Notes: generated by a model not told the origin, from the sequence alone. A stretch of DNA of 64,000 nt from Budorcas taxicolor (GCF_023091745.1 NC_068925.1:2356001-2420000), one strand, 5' to 3'; positions 1 through 12,045 are shown, counted from the first letter of the stretch. Program-made: numbers and translations.

Positions 1-498
1 GTTACTTTCTACAAGCTTGTCCCTGAGCCTTCCTTTCTTTACTTCAGAGAGTACATTTGATGAATTTACCTGTCTTCTCCTCCTCAAAATAATGTGGGTG
101 AGACTCTAATATTAGAGATATCTGGCTGTAAGTGTCAGGACTGAGCATTTTCTATGAATATTCATGTGGATGCAAAACAAGGTAGTAATTTTAATATTTC
201 TCAAAACCATGATTGTTTTAAGAGTATCTGTGTCAGTTCCAGAAATAATGAGCATATCATGGGTTGATCATAATAAAATAATTATGTTTCTGGTTTTGGT
301 TTATGTTATATTCAGTGTTTGGTGAGACATTAAGCAAGTATTAATGAGCAGTTCTCTAGATGTGTATTTTTGTTTTGTCATAATATTAATTACCTTTTTG
401 TGGGAATTGTCTGGTGCCAAAGAAAGAATCACTTTACTCATTGAAGGGAAACATTTCTACAAACTTATTTAACACATATATTTTTATCTCTTGAGCTA
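1..498. other. AT-rich intergenic DNA, no gene seen
   Basis: I find no open frame with a recognisable product and no repeat family I can name. Base composition is AT-rich like most of the window. Confidence 0.6.
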
Positions 499-726
499 CT
501 CTGTAGCTCAGCTGGCAAAGAATCAGCCTGCAATACAGGAGACCCTGGTTTGATTCCTGTGCCAGGAAGATCCCTGGAGAATGGGTAGGCTACCCACTCC
601 AATATTCTTGTGCTTCCCTGGTGGCTCAGATGGTAGAGAATCTACCTGCAATATGGGAGACCTGGGTTCAATCCCTGGGTTGGGAAGATCCCCTGAAGAA
701 AAGAACAGCTATCCACTCTGGTGAAA
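499..726 (+). repeat. Ruminant tRNA-derived SINE, two head units in tandem
   Basis: Two copies of the tRNA-like head of the Bov-tA type follow each other. Each has the 'gtggctcag...ggtaaagaatctgcctgcaa' type start and the 'gggttcaatccctgggt' B-box-like segment. The second unit starts near 611. Both lack the long 3' half. Confidence 0.85.
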
Positions 727-784
727 TATTAAAAAAGACTTTTCTTTATAAAATGGAAGTGAGATGAGAGATAATAAATGCTGT

Positions 785-982
785 GGGCTTCCCTTATAGC
801 TGAGCTGGTGAAGAATCTGCCTGCATTGAGGGAGACCTGGGTTTGATCCCTGGGTTGGGAATAAGCTCTTGGAGAAGGAAATAGCTACCCACTCCAGTAT
901 TTTAGCCTGGAGAATTCCATGGACTGTATAGTTCCTGGGGTCACAAAGAGTCAGACACGACTGACTGACTTTCACTTTCTTG
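785..982 (+). repeat. Bov-tA-type SINE
   Basis: Near complete ruminant SINE: tRNA-like head, 'cccactccagtattt' middle and the typical end 'gagtcagacacgactgactg'. A short GT-rich stretch follows at 1019-1062. Confidence 0.88.
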
Positions 983-1235
983 TTTCTGAAATATACAGAA
1001 TTATCTCCATTGTGTTTGCATGCATTTATATGTGTGTCACGTGTTTGCGTGTGTGTGTGTCTTGGATAATATGTGAAAATTGGAATGTGAGTGATGTGTA
1101 TATTTTTTAGACCTAAAGAATATGACATATTGTTCACTTGAAGTTCATTTTTTCACAGGTTGTTATTTGTAAGATGGAACCTCAACTACTTTTGAAATAA
1201 AGCAACAAGAACCTTCCAACTAATGTTTATACTTG

Positions 1236-1330
1236 GTGGTGGTGTTGTTTAGTCACTAAGTAATGTTTGGAACTTTAGCGACCCCCTGGACTGTAGCCCA
1301 CCAGGCTCCTCTGTCCATAGGATGCTGTAC
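1236..1330 (-). repeat. Bov-tA-type SINE fragment
   Basis: Antisense 3' half of the ruminant SINE ('gactgtagcccaccaggctc'), diverged and truncated on the right. Confidence 0.75.
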
Positions 1331-2234
1331 AGTTTGATACCATCTGACCAAGGTCACCATCAAGAATAACAGTATACAGACAAGTTATTTAACCTGTGCC
1401 GTTTTGAGATAGTGATTATATAGCAAAAGAAAACTGAAGCACTATGAATAGAATATAAGCAGAGGGGAAAAATGTTTTATTGATTATTAATTATTCCCAT
1501 TACATAATTTTATGAAATCATTTTTAATGTTTGTATTATTATGTAATGCTATGTATTATTATGTAATATAAATGTTAGATTTATAGGTGAAGTGAAGAAA
1601 CTATTTGCAAAACATTTTTGCAACAAAGAATTTGTAGCTAGACTATACAAAAAGGTTTATAAATAATAAAAACACAATCCAGTTAAAAATAAGGACATGA
1701 TTTGAACAGATACCTCACCAATAGATATATAAATGGCTATTAAATAATGATATGATAAATAATAATGATGAAAATAATAATAAACAGCAAAAACATAAGT
1801 TATAGAAATATATTTTGCAATTATACATGTCCTTTTATGTCCAGGCTTCAAGTGAATGTTCTCTGTGGTGCTTCCCAATGTCACGTCAGTTGATCAGCTA
1901 CTGAAGATACAGGTTATATGCTTAGTAGCTCATTGTGTTTCTGATAGCAGAGAAGGATGTTCCATACTTTCAGTAATACTTTCACACATAAAGATAAAAG
2001 ATAGGGAGGAAAACAAACACTTTGCTTGCAATTAACCTTTAGTCTACAAGATGCCACTTAGAAAAAGTTTTCAAATTAATTTGATTGGATATAGAAGGTT
2101 CTTGACTTGGTATTGGACAGCACTTAAGAAAAGGTATTTGATTTTGTATTATTGCTTTCCTAGCATCCCTGCCTTACACCATCATGTTGCACTTTATGTA
2201 TTTAAATTGATTAAAGAAATATATGTATTTAAGA
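1331..2234. other. AT-rich intergenic DNA, no gene seen
   Basis: Contains only short incidental open frames without any family signature. Several TAATAA-rich stretches near 1735-1790. Confidence 0.6.
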
Positions 2235-2420
2235 TCTATCAAGTGTTTAAAATGATTCAGGCATGATTCTCAGCATTTAGTCAAACATGCAACAGTCACT
2301 GATGTAGGTACTATAGTCTCTTCATTTTACAGGTCAGAGAATTGAGACAGAAAAATTAAGCAACTTGATCAAAGTGCAACTGACTAGTTGGGTACAAGAG
2401 ATAGCAAAGGAAACCAAAGG
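2235..2420 (+). repeat. MIR SINE fossil
   Basis: Diverged match to the mammalian-wide MIR core: 'gtaggtactatagtctcttc', then 'cattttacaggtcagagaat' and 'agcaacttgatcaaagtgca' in the expected order. This is an old insertion shared in type by all mammals. Confidence 0.65.
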
Positions 2421-2591
2421 AATCTGGCTTCCTCCCTAATCCAGCAATTTCGTAAATGCAATCTTGTTAATGAAATATTCTACACATGAAAACACACACA
2501 GACACAATCTCTGAGGTCCTTACTATATCTTTTAAGACAACCTATTACAATCTGTTCTAGAATTAACTCCCAGCTCCTAATGGTTGGAAGT

Positions 2592-3189
2592 GACAGATTT
2601 TATTTGGGGGGGGCTCCAATATCACTGCAAATGGTGACTGCAGCCATGAAATCAAAAGACACTTGCTCCACGAAAGAAAAGGTATGACAAACATAGACAC
2701 CATATTAAAAAGCAGAGACATTACTTTAGCAACAAAGGTCCATCGAGTCAAAGCTATAGTTTTTCCAGTAGTCATGTATGGATGTGAAAAATGGACCATA
2801 AAGAAAGCTGAGTGCCAAAGAATTGATGCTTTTGAACTGTCATGTTGAAGACTCTTGAGAATCCCTTGGCCTGTAAGAAGATCAAGCCAGTTAATAATAA
2901 AGGAATATTCACTGGAAGGACTGATGCTGAAGCTGAAGCTCCAATACTTTGGTCACCTAATGTGAAGAACTGACTCATTGGAAAAGACCCCATAGCTGGA
3001 AACGATTAAAGGCAAGAGGAGAAGGAGATGACAGAGGGTGAGATGGTTGGATGGCATCACCAACTCGATGGACATGAGTTTGAACAAGCTCCAGGAGTTG
3101 GTGATGGACAGGGAAGCCTGGCGTGCTGCAGTCCATGGGAGTGCAAAGAGTCAGACACGACTGAGGGACTGAACTGAACTGAATAGTTG
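2592..3189 (+). mobile_element. BovB LINE, 3' end (left arm of a palindrome)
   Basis: 5'-truncated BovB copy that starts in the C-terminal part of the reverse-transcriptase ORF and runs to the terminal 'gaactgaactgaa' tail. The frame is broken by stops and indels. It is paired with an inverted BovB starting 10 nt further right. Confidence 0.9.
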
Positions 3190-3199
3190 GAAAATTATT

Positions 3200-4015
3200 C
3201 AACTATTCAGTTCAGTTCAGTTCAGTTCAGTCGCTCAGTCGTGTCTGATCTTTGCGACCCCATGAATCGCAGCGCGCCAGGCCTCCCTGTCCATCACCAA
3301 CTCCCGGAGTTCACTCAGATTCACCTCCATCGAGTCAGTGATGCCATCCAGCCATCTCATCCTTGGTCGTCCTCTTCTCTTCCTGCCCCCAATCCCTCCC
3401 AGCATCAGAGTCTTTTCCAATGAGTCAACGCTTTGCATGAGGTGGCCAAAGTACTGGAGTTTCAGCTTTAGCATCAGTCCTTCCAAAGAAATTCCAGGGC
3501 TGATCTCCTTCAGAATGGACTAGTTGGATCTCCTGGCAGTCCAACGGACTCTCAAGAGTCTTCTCCAACACCACAGTTCAAAAGCATCCATTCTTCGGCG
3601 TTCAGCCTTCTTCGGTCCAACTCTCACATCCATACATCACCACAGGAAAAGCCATAGCCTTGACTAGACAGACCTTAGTCGGCAAAACAATGTCTCTGCT
3701 TTTGAATATGCTATCTAGGTTGCTCATAACTTTTCTTCCAAGGAGTAAGTGTCTTTTAATTTCATGGCTGCAATCACCATCTGCAGTGATTCTGGAGCCC
3801 CCAAAAATAAAGTTTGACACTGTTTCCACTGTTTCCCCATCTATTTCCCATGAAGTGATGGGACCAGATGCCATGATCTTCATTTTCTGAATGTTGAGCT
3901 TTAGGCCAACTTTTTCACTCTCCACTTTCACTTTCATCAAGAGGCTTTTAAGTTCCTCTTCACTTTCTGCCATAAGGGTGATGTCATCTGCATATCTGAG
4001 GTTTTGATGTTTCGG
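3200..4015 (-). mobile_element. BovB LINE, 3' end (right arm of a palindrome)
   Basis: Antisense BovB copy whose tail begins at 3200 and whose sense strand still carries an open frame (3602-4147, mostly BovB) with the 'RYADDITLMAESEEE' reverse-transcriptase motif. It is less decayed than the left arm. It is a retroelement remnant, not a host gene. Confidence 0.92.
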
Positions 4016-4179
4016 CAATCTTGAGTTTGCAGCAATTTTGAAACTTTTAAGTGTTTCCTTTATCTTGGGGCTATGAAATGTATTTGGCTCTGTGAAAACA
4101 AGTGTTTGATAAAATGTTTGTGTGAGAAGTTGTGTATGTGCTGGCAAGGTTGTTGCAGGTTCTTAGCTACAGTTTGTCC

Positions 4180-4387
4180 CAGGCATTGCAGGGGTAAATA
4201 ATCTGCCTGCCAATGCAGGATAAGCAAGAGATACAGGTTCCATCCCTGGGTGGGGCAGATTCCCTGGAGGAGGAAATGGCAACCCACTCCAATATTCTTG
4301 TCTGGATAATTCCAAGGACAAAAGAGTCTGGCGGGCTATAGTCCATGGGGTTGCAAAGAGTTGGACACAACTGAGCATACACACAGC
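4180..4387 (+). repeat. Bov-tA-type SINE
   Basis: Complete ruminant SINE with tRNA-like head, central 'cccactccaatattcttg' and end 'ggacacaactgagcatacac'. It lies just downstream of the 3' end of the neighbouring minus-strand OR fragment. Confidence 0.88.
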
Positions 4388-4433
4388 TGGAGTTTGTAAT
4401 CAGGGATTTAGATGACTCCTGGAACCTTATATC

Positions 4434-5160
4434 TCAGGAGGGATTTATCTTTGGTTTTAAGACTTTTTTAGAAGCATCTTTTACATCTTTGTTTCTCAAA
4501 CTATAAATCAAAGGATTCAGCACTGGGATGATGATGGTGTAGAACACTGAGATGATTTTATCAGTGTTGGGAGAAAACAGGTAGCTGGGTCGTGAGTAAA
4601 CGAAGAGCAGAGTTCCCTGGTAGATGGCCACGGATGTCAGGTGAGAGGTACACGTAAAGAAGGTCTTCTTCCTCCCACTGGAAGAACGTATCTTTAAGAC
4701 TGAGAGGATAATGTAAAAGTAGGAGATGATGATGACAAGGAAGCAGATAATTTCCACTGAGCTGCTGTATGTGGAGAGAAGCCACTCAATAAGTGACGTG
4801 TCTGTGCACAATCACTTAAGCAAGGAAGGGAGGCCACAGAAAAAAATGATTAATGACAGCTTTGTCACAGTATTTCAGAATAAACATAAAGGATGTGTGC
4901 ACCAGGGAACTCATATTGCCTCCAAAGTATGACAAGACGATCAACCATATGCAGATGTCCCGACACATCACAGCCGTGTACGGTAAAGGGTTACAGATGG
5001 TGACATAGTGGTCATACGCCATGGCAGCCAAGATAAAGGATTCAGTATCTGCAAAAGCACAGAAAATATAGAACTGCTGGGAACAGCCGTGATAGGAAAT
5101 GGACTTGTTCTGAGAGAAAGTGGACAGGCATTTTGGGAATGATGACTGAAGAATAGCAAA
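4434..5160 (-). pseudogene. Olfactory receptor pseudogene, family 5/8/9-like, 5' half lost
   Basis: Class II odorant receptor (seven-helix GPCR) remnant. Readable from the end of extracellular loop 1 ('PKCLSTFSQNKSISYHGC', with the conserved disulfide Cys) to the C-terminus. TM3/loop 2 shows 'AAMAYDHYVTICNPL' in place of MAYDRYVAICNPL, so the DRY Arg is changed to His. TM6 has 'GRKKTFFTCTSHLTSVAIYQ' and TM7 'PVLNPLIYSLRNKD'. After 'NHFF' a +1-type length error in a T-run shifts the frame near 4845, and the restored frame has a UGA in the 'LLK-*-LCTDTS' stretch. TM1 and TM2 are absent: BovB sequence begins at about 5160 where they should be. The family assignment is by general resemblance and is tentative; that it is a dead OR is clear. 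Confidence 0.9.
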
Positions 5161-6459
5161 GGTCTACAAAGGATAGGAAACTACCACACAATTGCACTCA
5201 TCTCACATGCTAGTAAAGTAATGCTCAAAATTCTCCAAGCCAGGCTTCAGCAATACGTGAACTGTGAACTTCCTGATGTTCAAGCTGGTTTTAGAAAAGG
5301 CAGAGGAACCGGAAATCAAATTGCCAACATCCGCTGAATCATGGAAAAAGCAAGAGAGTTCCAGAAAAACATCTATTTCTGCTTTATTGACTATGCCAAA
5401 GCCTTTGACTGTGTGGATCACAATAAACTGTGGAAAATTCTGAAATAGATGGGAATACCAGACCACCTGAGCTGCCTCTTGAAAAATCTGTATGCAGGTC
5501 AGGAAGTAACAATTAGAACTGGACATGGAACAACAGACTGATTTCAAATAGGAAAAGGAGTACGTCAAGGCTGTATATTGTCACCCTGCTTATTTAACTT
5601 ATATGCAGAGTACATCATGAGAAACGCTGGACTGGAAGAAACACAAGCTGGAATCAAGATTGCCGGGAGAAATATCAATAACCTCAGATATGCAGATGAC
5701 ATCACCCTTATGGCAGAAAGTGAAGAGGAACTTAAAAGCCTCTTGATGAAAGTGAAAGAAGAGAGTGAAAAAGTTGGCTTAAAGCTCAACATTCAGAAAA
5801 CGAAGATCATGGCATCTGGTCCCATCACTTCATGGGAAATAGATGGGGAAACAGTGGACACAGTGTCAGACTTTATTTTGGGGGGCTCCAAAATCACTGC
5901 AGATGGTGACTGCAGCCATGAAATTAAAAGACGCTCACTCCTTGGAAGAAAAGTTATGAGCAACCTAGATAGCATATTCAAAAGCAGAGACATTACTTTG
6001 CCGACTAAGGTCTGTCTAGTCAAGGCTATGGCTTTTCCTGTGGTCATGTATGGATGTGAGAGTTGGACTGTGAAGAAGGCTGAGCGCCGAAGAATGGATG
6101 CTTTTGAACTGTGGTGTTGGAGAAGATTCTTTGAGAGTCCCTTGGACTGCAAGAAAATCCAACCAGTCCTTTCTAAAGGAGATCAGTCCTGGGTGTTCAT
6201 TGGAAGGACTGATGCTAAAGCTAAAACTCCAATACTTTGTCCGCCTCGTGAGAAGAGTTGACTCATTGGAAAAGTCTCTGATGCTGGGAGGGATTGGGGG
6301 CAGGAGGAGAAGGGGACGACCGAGGATGAGATAGCTGGATGGCATCACTGACCTGATGGGCAAGAGTTTGGGTGAACTCCGGGAGTTGGTGATGGACAGG
6401 GAGGCTTGGCGTCCATGGGGTCGCAAAGTGTCGGACACGACTGAGTGACTGAACTGAAT
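5161..6459 (+). mobile_element. BovB LINE, reverse-transcriptase half and 3' end
   Basis: 5'-truncated BovB. It reads through RT motif A ('CFIDYAKAFDCVDHNK'), 'GCILSPCLFNLYAEYIM' and the catalytic 'YADDITLM' (near 5689) into the 3' tail at 6445-6459. The longest open stretch is 5578-6261; stops upstream (for example the TGA after 'QIANIR') show that it is inactive. Its left edge removes the 5' half of the OR fragment. Confidence 0.93.
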
Positions 6460-7646
6460 GGCAGAGCGTTCTGACAAAGTGTGTTCCACTGGAGAAGGGA
6501 ATGGAAACCACTTCAGCATTCTTACCTTGAGAACACCATAAACAGGATGGAAAGGAAAAAGGATATGACACTGAAAGATGAATTTCCCAGGTTGGTATGT
6601 GCCCAATATGGTACTGAAGAGTGAAGAAAAAGCTCCAGAAGAAATGAAGAGGCTGAGCCAAAGTGGAAAACAACACTCATCCATGGCTGTGACTGGTGGT
6701 GAAAGTAAAGCCCGATGCTGTAAAGAACAATACTTCATAGGAACCTGGAATGTTAGGTCCATGAATCAAGGTAAATTAGAAGTGGTCAAACAGAAGATGG
6801 CAAGAGTGAACATTGACATTTTAGTAATCAGTGAACTAAAATGGATGGGAATGGGTAAATTTAATTCAGATGATCATTATATCTATTACTGTGGGCAAGA
6901 ATCCCTTAGAAGAAATGGAGTAGCCCTCCTAGTCAACAAAAGAGTCTGAAATGCAGTACTTGGGTGCACTCTCAAAAATGACAGATCTCTGTTTGTTTCC
7001 AAGGAAAACCATTCAGTATCACATAATCCAAGGCTATGCTCCAACCACTAATGCCAAAGAAGGTGAAATTGAATGCTTCTATTATTACCTCCAAGACCTT
7101 CTAGAACTAACACACCCAATATATGTCCTTTTCATCATAGGGGACTATAATGCAAACGTAGGGAGTCAAGAGATACCTGGAGTAACAGGTAAGTTTGGTC
7201 TTTGAGTACAAAATGAAGCAGGGCAGAGTCTAACAGAGTTTTGCCAAGAGAATGCAGTGGTCATAGCAAACACTCTCTTCCAACAACATAAGAGATGACT
7301 CTACACATGGACATCACCAGACGGTCAATACCAAAATCAGATTGATTACATTCTTTGCAGCCAAAGATGGAGAAGCTCTATATAAGCAGCAGAAACAAGA
7401 TTGGGAGCTGACTGTGGCTCAAATCACGAACTCTTTATTGCAAAATTCAGACTTAAGCTGAAAAAAGTAGGGGAAACCACGAGGCCATTCAGGTATGACC
7501 TAAATCAAATCCCTTATGATTGATTATACAGTGGAAGTGACAAATCAATTCAAGGGATTAGATCTGATAGACAGAGTGCCTAAAGAACTATAAATGGAGG
7601 TATGTAACGTAAAGGAGATGGTGATCAAAATCATCCCCATGAAAAC
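6460..7646 (+). mobile_element. BovB LINE, endonuclease part (3'-truncated)
   Basis: Start of the BovB ORF2 region with the AP-like endonuclease: 'IGTWNVRSMNQGKLEVVKQ', 'ILVISELKWMGMGKFNSDDH', 'FIIGDYNANVGSQEIPGVTG' and 'TWTSPDGQYQNQIDYILCSQ'. The frame is interrupted several times (after 'LLVNKRV', after 'GKFGL', inside the C-terminal part). It stops abruptly where L1 sequence starts, so no RT part follows. It lies directly downstream of a BovB copy that has only the RT half. Confidence 0.92.
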
Positions 7647-8508
7647 TTCCATAAGACCCAGCAATCCCACTCCTGGGTATATTCCCTGAGAAAACCATAA
7701 TTCAAAGAGATACACAGCACTATAGATAATAGCCAGGACATTGGAGCAACCTAGGTGTACACTGACAGATGAATGGATAAAGAAGGTGTGAAAGTGAAGT
7801 CGCTCAGTCGTGTCCGACTCTTTGCAACCCCATGGACAGTAGCCTACCACGCTCCTCCATCCATGGGATTCTCCAGGCAAGAGTACTGGAGTGGGTTGCC
7901 ATTTCCTTCTCCAGGAGATCTTCCCAACCAAGGGATGGAACCCAGGTCTCCCGCATTGTGGGCAGATGCTTTACCATCTGAGCCAAGAGGGAAGACAGTA
8001 CATATATATACTGGAATGTTGCTCAGTCATAGAAAGTAATGAATTTGTCAGTTCTAATTAGGTGGATGAATCTAGAGTGAAGTGCTATATAGAATGAAGG
8101 AAGTCAGAAAGAGAAAAACAAATATTGTATATTAATGCAAATAAAATGGAATGTAGAGAAATAGTACTGATGAATCTATTTGCAGGGCAGGATTAGAGAG
8201 GCAGACATGGAGAACAGATTCGTGAACACAGCAGGGGAAGGAGAGGATGGGGAAAATTGAGAGAGTAGCACTGAATCATTTGCATTACCATGTGCAAAGC
8301 AGATCTAATGGGAAGTTGCTGTATAACACAGCTCAGCCCGGTATTCTAATGCAACCTAGAGAGGTGGGGTGGGGTGGAGAATGGGAGGGAGGTTCAAGAG
8401 AGAGGGGACTTATGTAGCCGTAGGGTTGATCCACCTTGTTGTGTGGCAGAAACCAATACAACATTGCAAAGCAATTATTCCCCAATTTAAAAAATCAAAA
8501 TAAAAAAG
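7647..8508 (+). mobile_element. L1 LINE 3' end with nested SINE
   Basis: 5'-truncated bovine-type L1: it begins with 'gacccagcaatcccactcct' and ends in an A-rich tail after 'caattattccccaattt'. The copy is interrupted by a SINE at 7790-7995. Confidence 0.85.
7790..7995 (-). repeat. Bov-tA-type SINE nested in L1
   Basis: Complete antisense SINE ('gtcgctcagtcgtgtccgac' to 'ctgagccaagagggaag'). L1 sequence resumes after it with 'gtacatatatatactggaat', so the SINE is younger than the L1 fragment. Confidence 0.9.
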
Positions 8509-8828
8509 CACCAAAATCTACATTCCTGAGAAACACTTCCTGCCACAATACAGCTTTTCACCAGATGAACAGACACAAAAGAGATACTATCTACTACCAC
8601 CAAACATTGTGAAACATTAATATGTATGCAGATATACTCTCCTTTGGAATTTTATTTAAGCCTGTGAAATAGAACACATTTATTTGCTTCACAGAGCACT
8701 TCTGGTGGGGTGGTCTGACTAGTCTTATACTTTAAAAATAAAGACATCGGAGTGTCAGGTTCCTTATGCTTTCCTGCTTTCCCATTCTTAGATATGACTT
8801 CTGCACCCTTCCAAGGATGAAGGGTATC

Positions 8829-8918
8829 CTTGTCTGGAAAATCTGATAGACAGAGGAGCCTGGGGGGCTGCAGTCCATGGGGTCGCAAAGAGTTGGGCAT
8901 GACTGAGGGACTAACACA
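8829..8918 (+). repeat. Bov-tA-type SINE fragment (3' part)
   Basis: Only the 3' half is present: 'agaggagcctggggggctgc', 'ggtcgcaaagagttgggcat' and 'gactgagggactaacac'. Confidence 0.82.
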
Positions 8919-9049
8919 AAGGATAAAAATAGTGGAAACAAAAGTCTGAACACTTGTTAACATCTATCTTCATGTTATTAGCCAAAATTGAGTCATTGCT
9001 TCATACTCAGCTGGAAAGGAGGCTGAGAAATTGAATATTTCAAATCCTC

Positions 9050-9258
9050 ATAGAAAAGTGAAGTCGCTCAGTTGTGTCTGACTGTTTGCGACCCCATGGA
9101 CTGTAGCCTACCAGGCTTCACCATCCATGGGATTTTCCAGTCAAGAATACTGGAGTAGGTTACCATTTCCTTCTCAAGGAGATCTTCCTGACCTTGGGAT
9201 TGAACCCGGGTATCCCACATTGTAGGAGATGCTTTACCATCTGAGCCACCAGGGAAGT
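9050..9258 (-). repeat. Bov-tA-type SINE
   Basis: Complete antisense copy with little divergence: 'gtcgctcagttgtgtctgac' to 'ctgagccaccagggaag'. Confidence 0.9.
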
Positions 9259-11092
9259 TTCTTCTTATAGTACAGTTAAATTGGTTATGAGATTGAAGTT
9301 TTGAATTTGCATATCCTGAGCAGGTCTACACCATCTCATATTATTTTCTGTGAAAGATATCATTATCTTCTGTGTATTAGTTGCCTCTTGCAGTTTATTA
9401 TCTTGGAGGTCTGTAGATGATAGGTCAAAACTGTTGGGAGGGCCACATTCTTTCTTTTTTTGCTTTAGTGAGTATTCCATCTTTTTTGTTCAATTAAATT
9501 ATTGGCAGAATTTTCTTCTTTGAGGTTGTCGGACAGAGGACTGTTTCCTTGCTGGCAACTGGTCAAATGCCATGTTCACTTTCTAGAGATCAGGACAGTC
9601 CTTGCTCTTTGTCTCAACAGACTCTGGAGCCATCACTGACAAAATGAGCCCTCCTTTTCTCTGTTCCATCTGTGATAACCCATTTTTTGAATATTGCTTT
9701 TCTTTCTCTTCTTGTTTTTAAGGCTTATGTGATCAGATTTGTTCTACCTGAATAATCTCCCCATTTCAATGATTTATGATATTAATCATATTTATAAAGC
9801 CCATTTTGTCAACTAATATAGTGCACTTGTTTCCAGGGATTCTAGTTCATCTCACCTGGAGAGATATCTATCACAATTTCCCAATGAAATAGCATGACCG
9901 GCCTATGTGGTCTTCATTTGATTGAACCATTAACATCCATAAATTATTCTCTGATACATCATATGATAGTACATCCCAGGATAAAGACAGTTAAATTATA
10001 ATTGAAACTAAAACTAGAGAATGGAATAATTGTCAAAAGAACTATAGCAGAAGTTCTCAGGGACAGCTACAACAAATCATCTCTTAATGTTGCTGATTTG
10101 AGGATGGAATTGGGAAGATGGGCACTAATAATCCTAGTGAGATATGTTCACTTTCCTTGATTATATCAGTCAATGATTTAAAGTTTTCAACACTAAAGGA
10201 AGGGATAAAGACATGGGAAGTTAGTCCAGACACACTAATGTAATGCAATTGTACGGACTGTGGGTAATTCTGAAAATAACTTCTAAAACTTTTCTTCATT
10301 TTTATATCTATATGTATTTTCTTTTAAAATTCAAATGGACATAGATTTAGCTGTTAGAATGCAGTTACGTAAAGGATGAAATAATGCAAAGCAAATTATT
10401 TTGGATCAAATTTGCTAAGTAGAACATGCAAGTATGTGCAAAATAAACCAGTTAAGATGAGTAGAAAGGTACTGTTTTATCATGCACTTAGGAAGAAAAC
10501 AAAGTCTATGAATGCTATTCTTTTGGTTTTATGATTGCAATAATTTCATGTGAGTTTATAGTGGATAAACAAATATGCTCCCAATATTATTGGTTCTCTG
10601 AAAAATCTAGACTTTTTTGCTAGCAGTCTGATGTTGGCACTAGCAATATTCATTTACCCATTCACTCATTCAATCCCTCCTTCAAACATCCAATTTTCAA
10701 CTGCTTATACTCCTTTTCTGTGCTATAGAATCAAAGAATGCCAACAAATGCAAGTGTGGAGAGAGAGATAATTATTTAGATAAATAAACATATTTTCCAG
10801 TATATTTAAGCCAAAAAACTTAATGGATTCAATTTTGTTTTAGCTTTTTTAATGTGTAAATTACTATGTAATTCATCAGGCAGGATTATTCCTTAGGCAT
10901 GGAGGATTGATGACTCATTTATCTGGTATTTATCCAAACCCAGTAAATTGTGGATTAGTTTTCTAAAGTATTCATAAGTGCATCTGAGAATAGAAGTGGC
11001 TAACTCCTTAAACAGGGAAGATAGAAGCTGAAAATGTTTCTCTGTTAACTGTTTAGCAAACAATTAAAACATTTATAATTAAACTCATCACA
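9259..11092. other. AT-rich intergenic DNA, no gene seen
   Basis: 1.8 kb between a SINE and the 3' end of an OR pseudogene. No open frame with a family signature, no clear repeat, no tRNA-like structure noticed. Confidence 0.6.
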
Positions 11093-12045
11093 TTATTTTT
11101 TCAGTAATAATTTTCTCAGCGCTGTAATCACATCCTTGTTCTGAAGGCTGTATATCATGGGATTGAATATCGGAGTCACTATGGTGTAGAACAGAGAGAG
11201 GAGTCTGTCAGTTCCTGCAGAATGACTGGATTTTGGTCTTGAGTAGGTAATGGCAGCGGATCTGAAGAATAACACCACAACCAGCAGGTGAGAAGAACAC
11301 GTGGAGAAGGCTTTAGCCTGTCCTCTGGCTATTGGCAACCTCAGAATAGTGGGAATGATTTGGCTATAAGAGGCAAGGATCAGCAAAAAGGGACGGCAGC
11401 AAACAACAGAGCTACTGCATAGACTGACAGCTCGTGTGCAGAAGTGTCTCCACAGGCCAGCTTCAGAATGGGGGGCGGGGGGGGAATGTCACAGAAGAAG
11501 TGGTAAATCTCGTTAAAATGACAGAAATGCAGAGAGAAGATCTGGCACATTTGCCCTATCTGCACTGGGATTCCACTGACCCAGGAGCCCACAACCAGCT
11601 GGAGGCACACCTTTGGGGTCATGACCAGGGGATAGTGCAGAGGGCCACAGACAGCCACACAGTGGTCATAGGCCATCACCACCAGGAGGAAGCACTCAGT
11701 GGCTCCGAGGATAAGGAAGAAGCACATTTGGGTGGCACAGTCCGGGACAAATATTCTTCTGTCCTGAGTCCAAAGGTTCACCAGAATCCTAGGGAGAGTG
11801 ACGGACACATAACAGATTTCCACGGAGAAAAAGTTTGCCAGGAAGAAATACATGGGTTTCTGCAGAGCTGGGTCAAGCCTACTTAGTATTATTGTGAGAC
11901 TATTTCCAGTTAAGATAATGATGTAAATGATGGAGAATACTCCAAATAGTAACGCCTGGAGGTTTGGAAGGTCAGGAAACCCCAGGAGTACAAATTGTAT
12001 AACTGTGGATACGTTGTCTTCTGCTTCCATCTCTTCATATTTCAT
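11093..12045 (-). pseudogene. OR10AG-like olfactory receptor pseudogene (1-nt deletion)
   Basis: Class II odorant receptor of the OR10 family, close to OR10AG. The start at 12045 is chosen because the ATG follows a splice acceptor and gives the same 23-residue lead to 'FVLLGF' as the other copies; Asn11 sits in an NVS glycosylation site. Visible in order: TM1 'GNSLTIIL', 'PMYFFLANFFSVEICYVSV', TM3 'LLVVMAYDHCVAVCGPLHY' (DRY changed to DHC), loop 2 'HFFCDIPPPPPILKLACGD' with three extra prolines from a C-rich run, then a 1-nt deletion in a T-run near 11388 that stops the first frame. The other frame continues with 'LILASYSQIIPTILRLP', 'KAFSTCSSHLLVVVLFF' and 'FNPMIYSLQNKDVITALRKL'. Four separate changes against the family make loss of function very likely. 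It would have acted in olfactory neuron membranes coupled to G-olf. Confidence 0.93.

Noticed and set aside
611..725. tRNA-like boxes in the SINE heads as possible tRNA genes
   Set aside because: They are the tRNA-derived heads of ruminant SINEs, diverged and without a proper acceptor stem; the same applies to all other copies.
6578..7205. Two consecutive frames with an endonuclease signature as a possible host nuclease gene
   Set aside because: They match the start of BovB ORF2 and are separated by a frameshift and stops.
11434..11886. 150-codon plus-strand frame
   Set aside because: Antisense shadow of the OR pseudogene at 11093-12045.
4434..12045. OR at 4434 as the missing 5' partner of the OR at 11 kb
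   Set aside because: The two belong to different OR families and both contain TM3 to TM7, so they are not halves of one gene.
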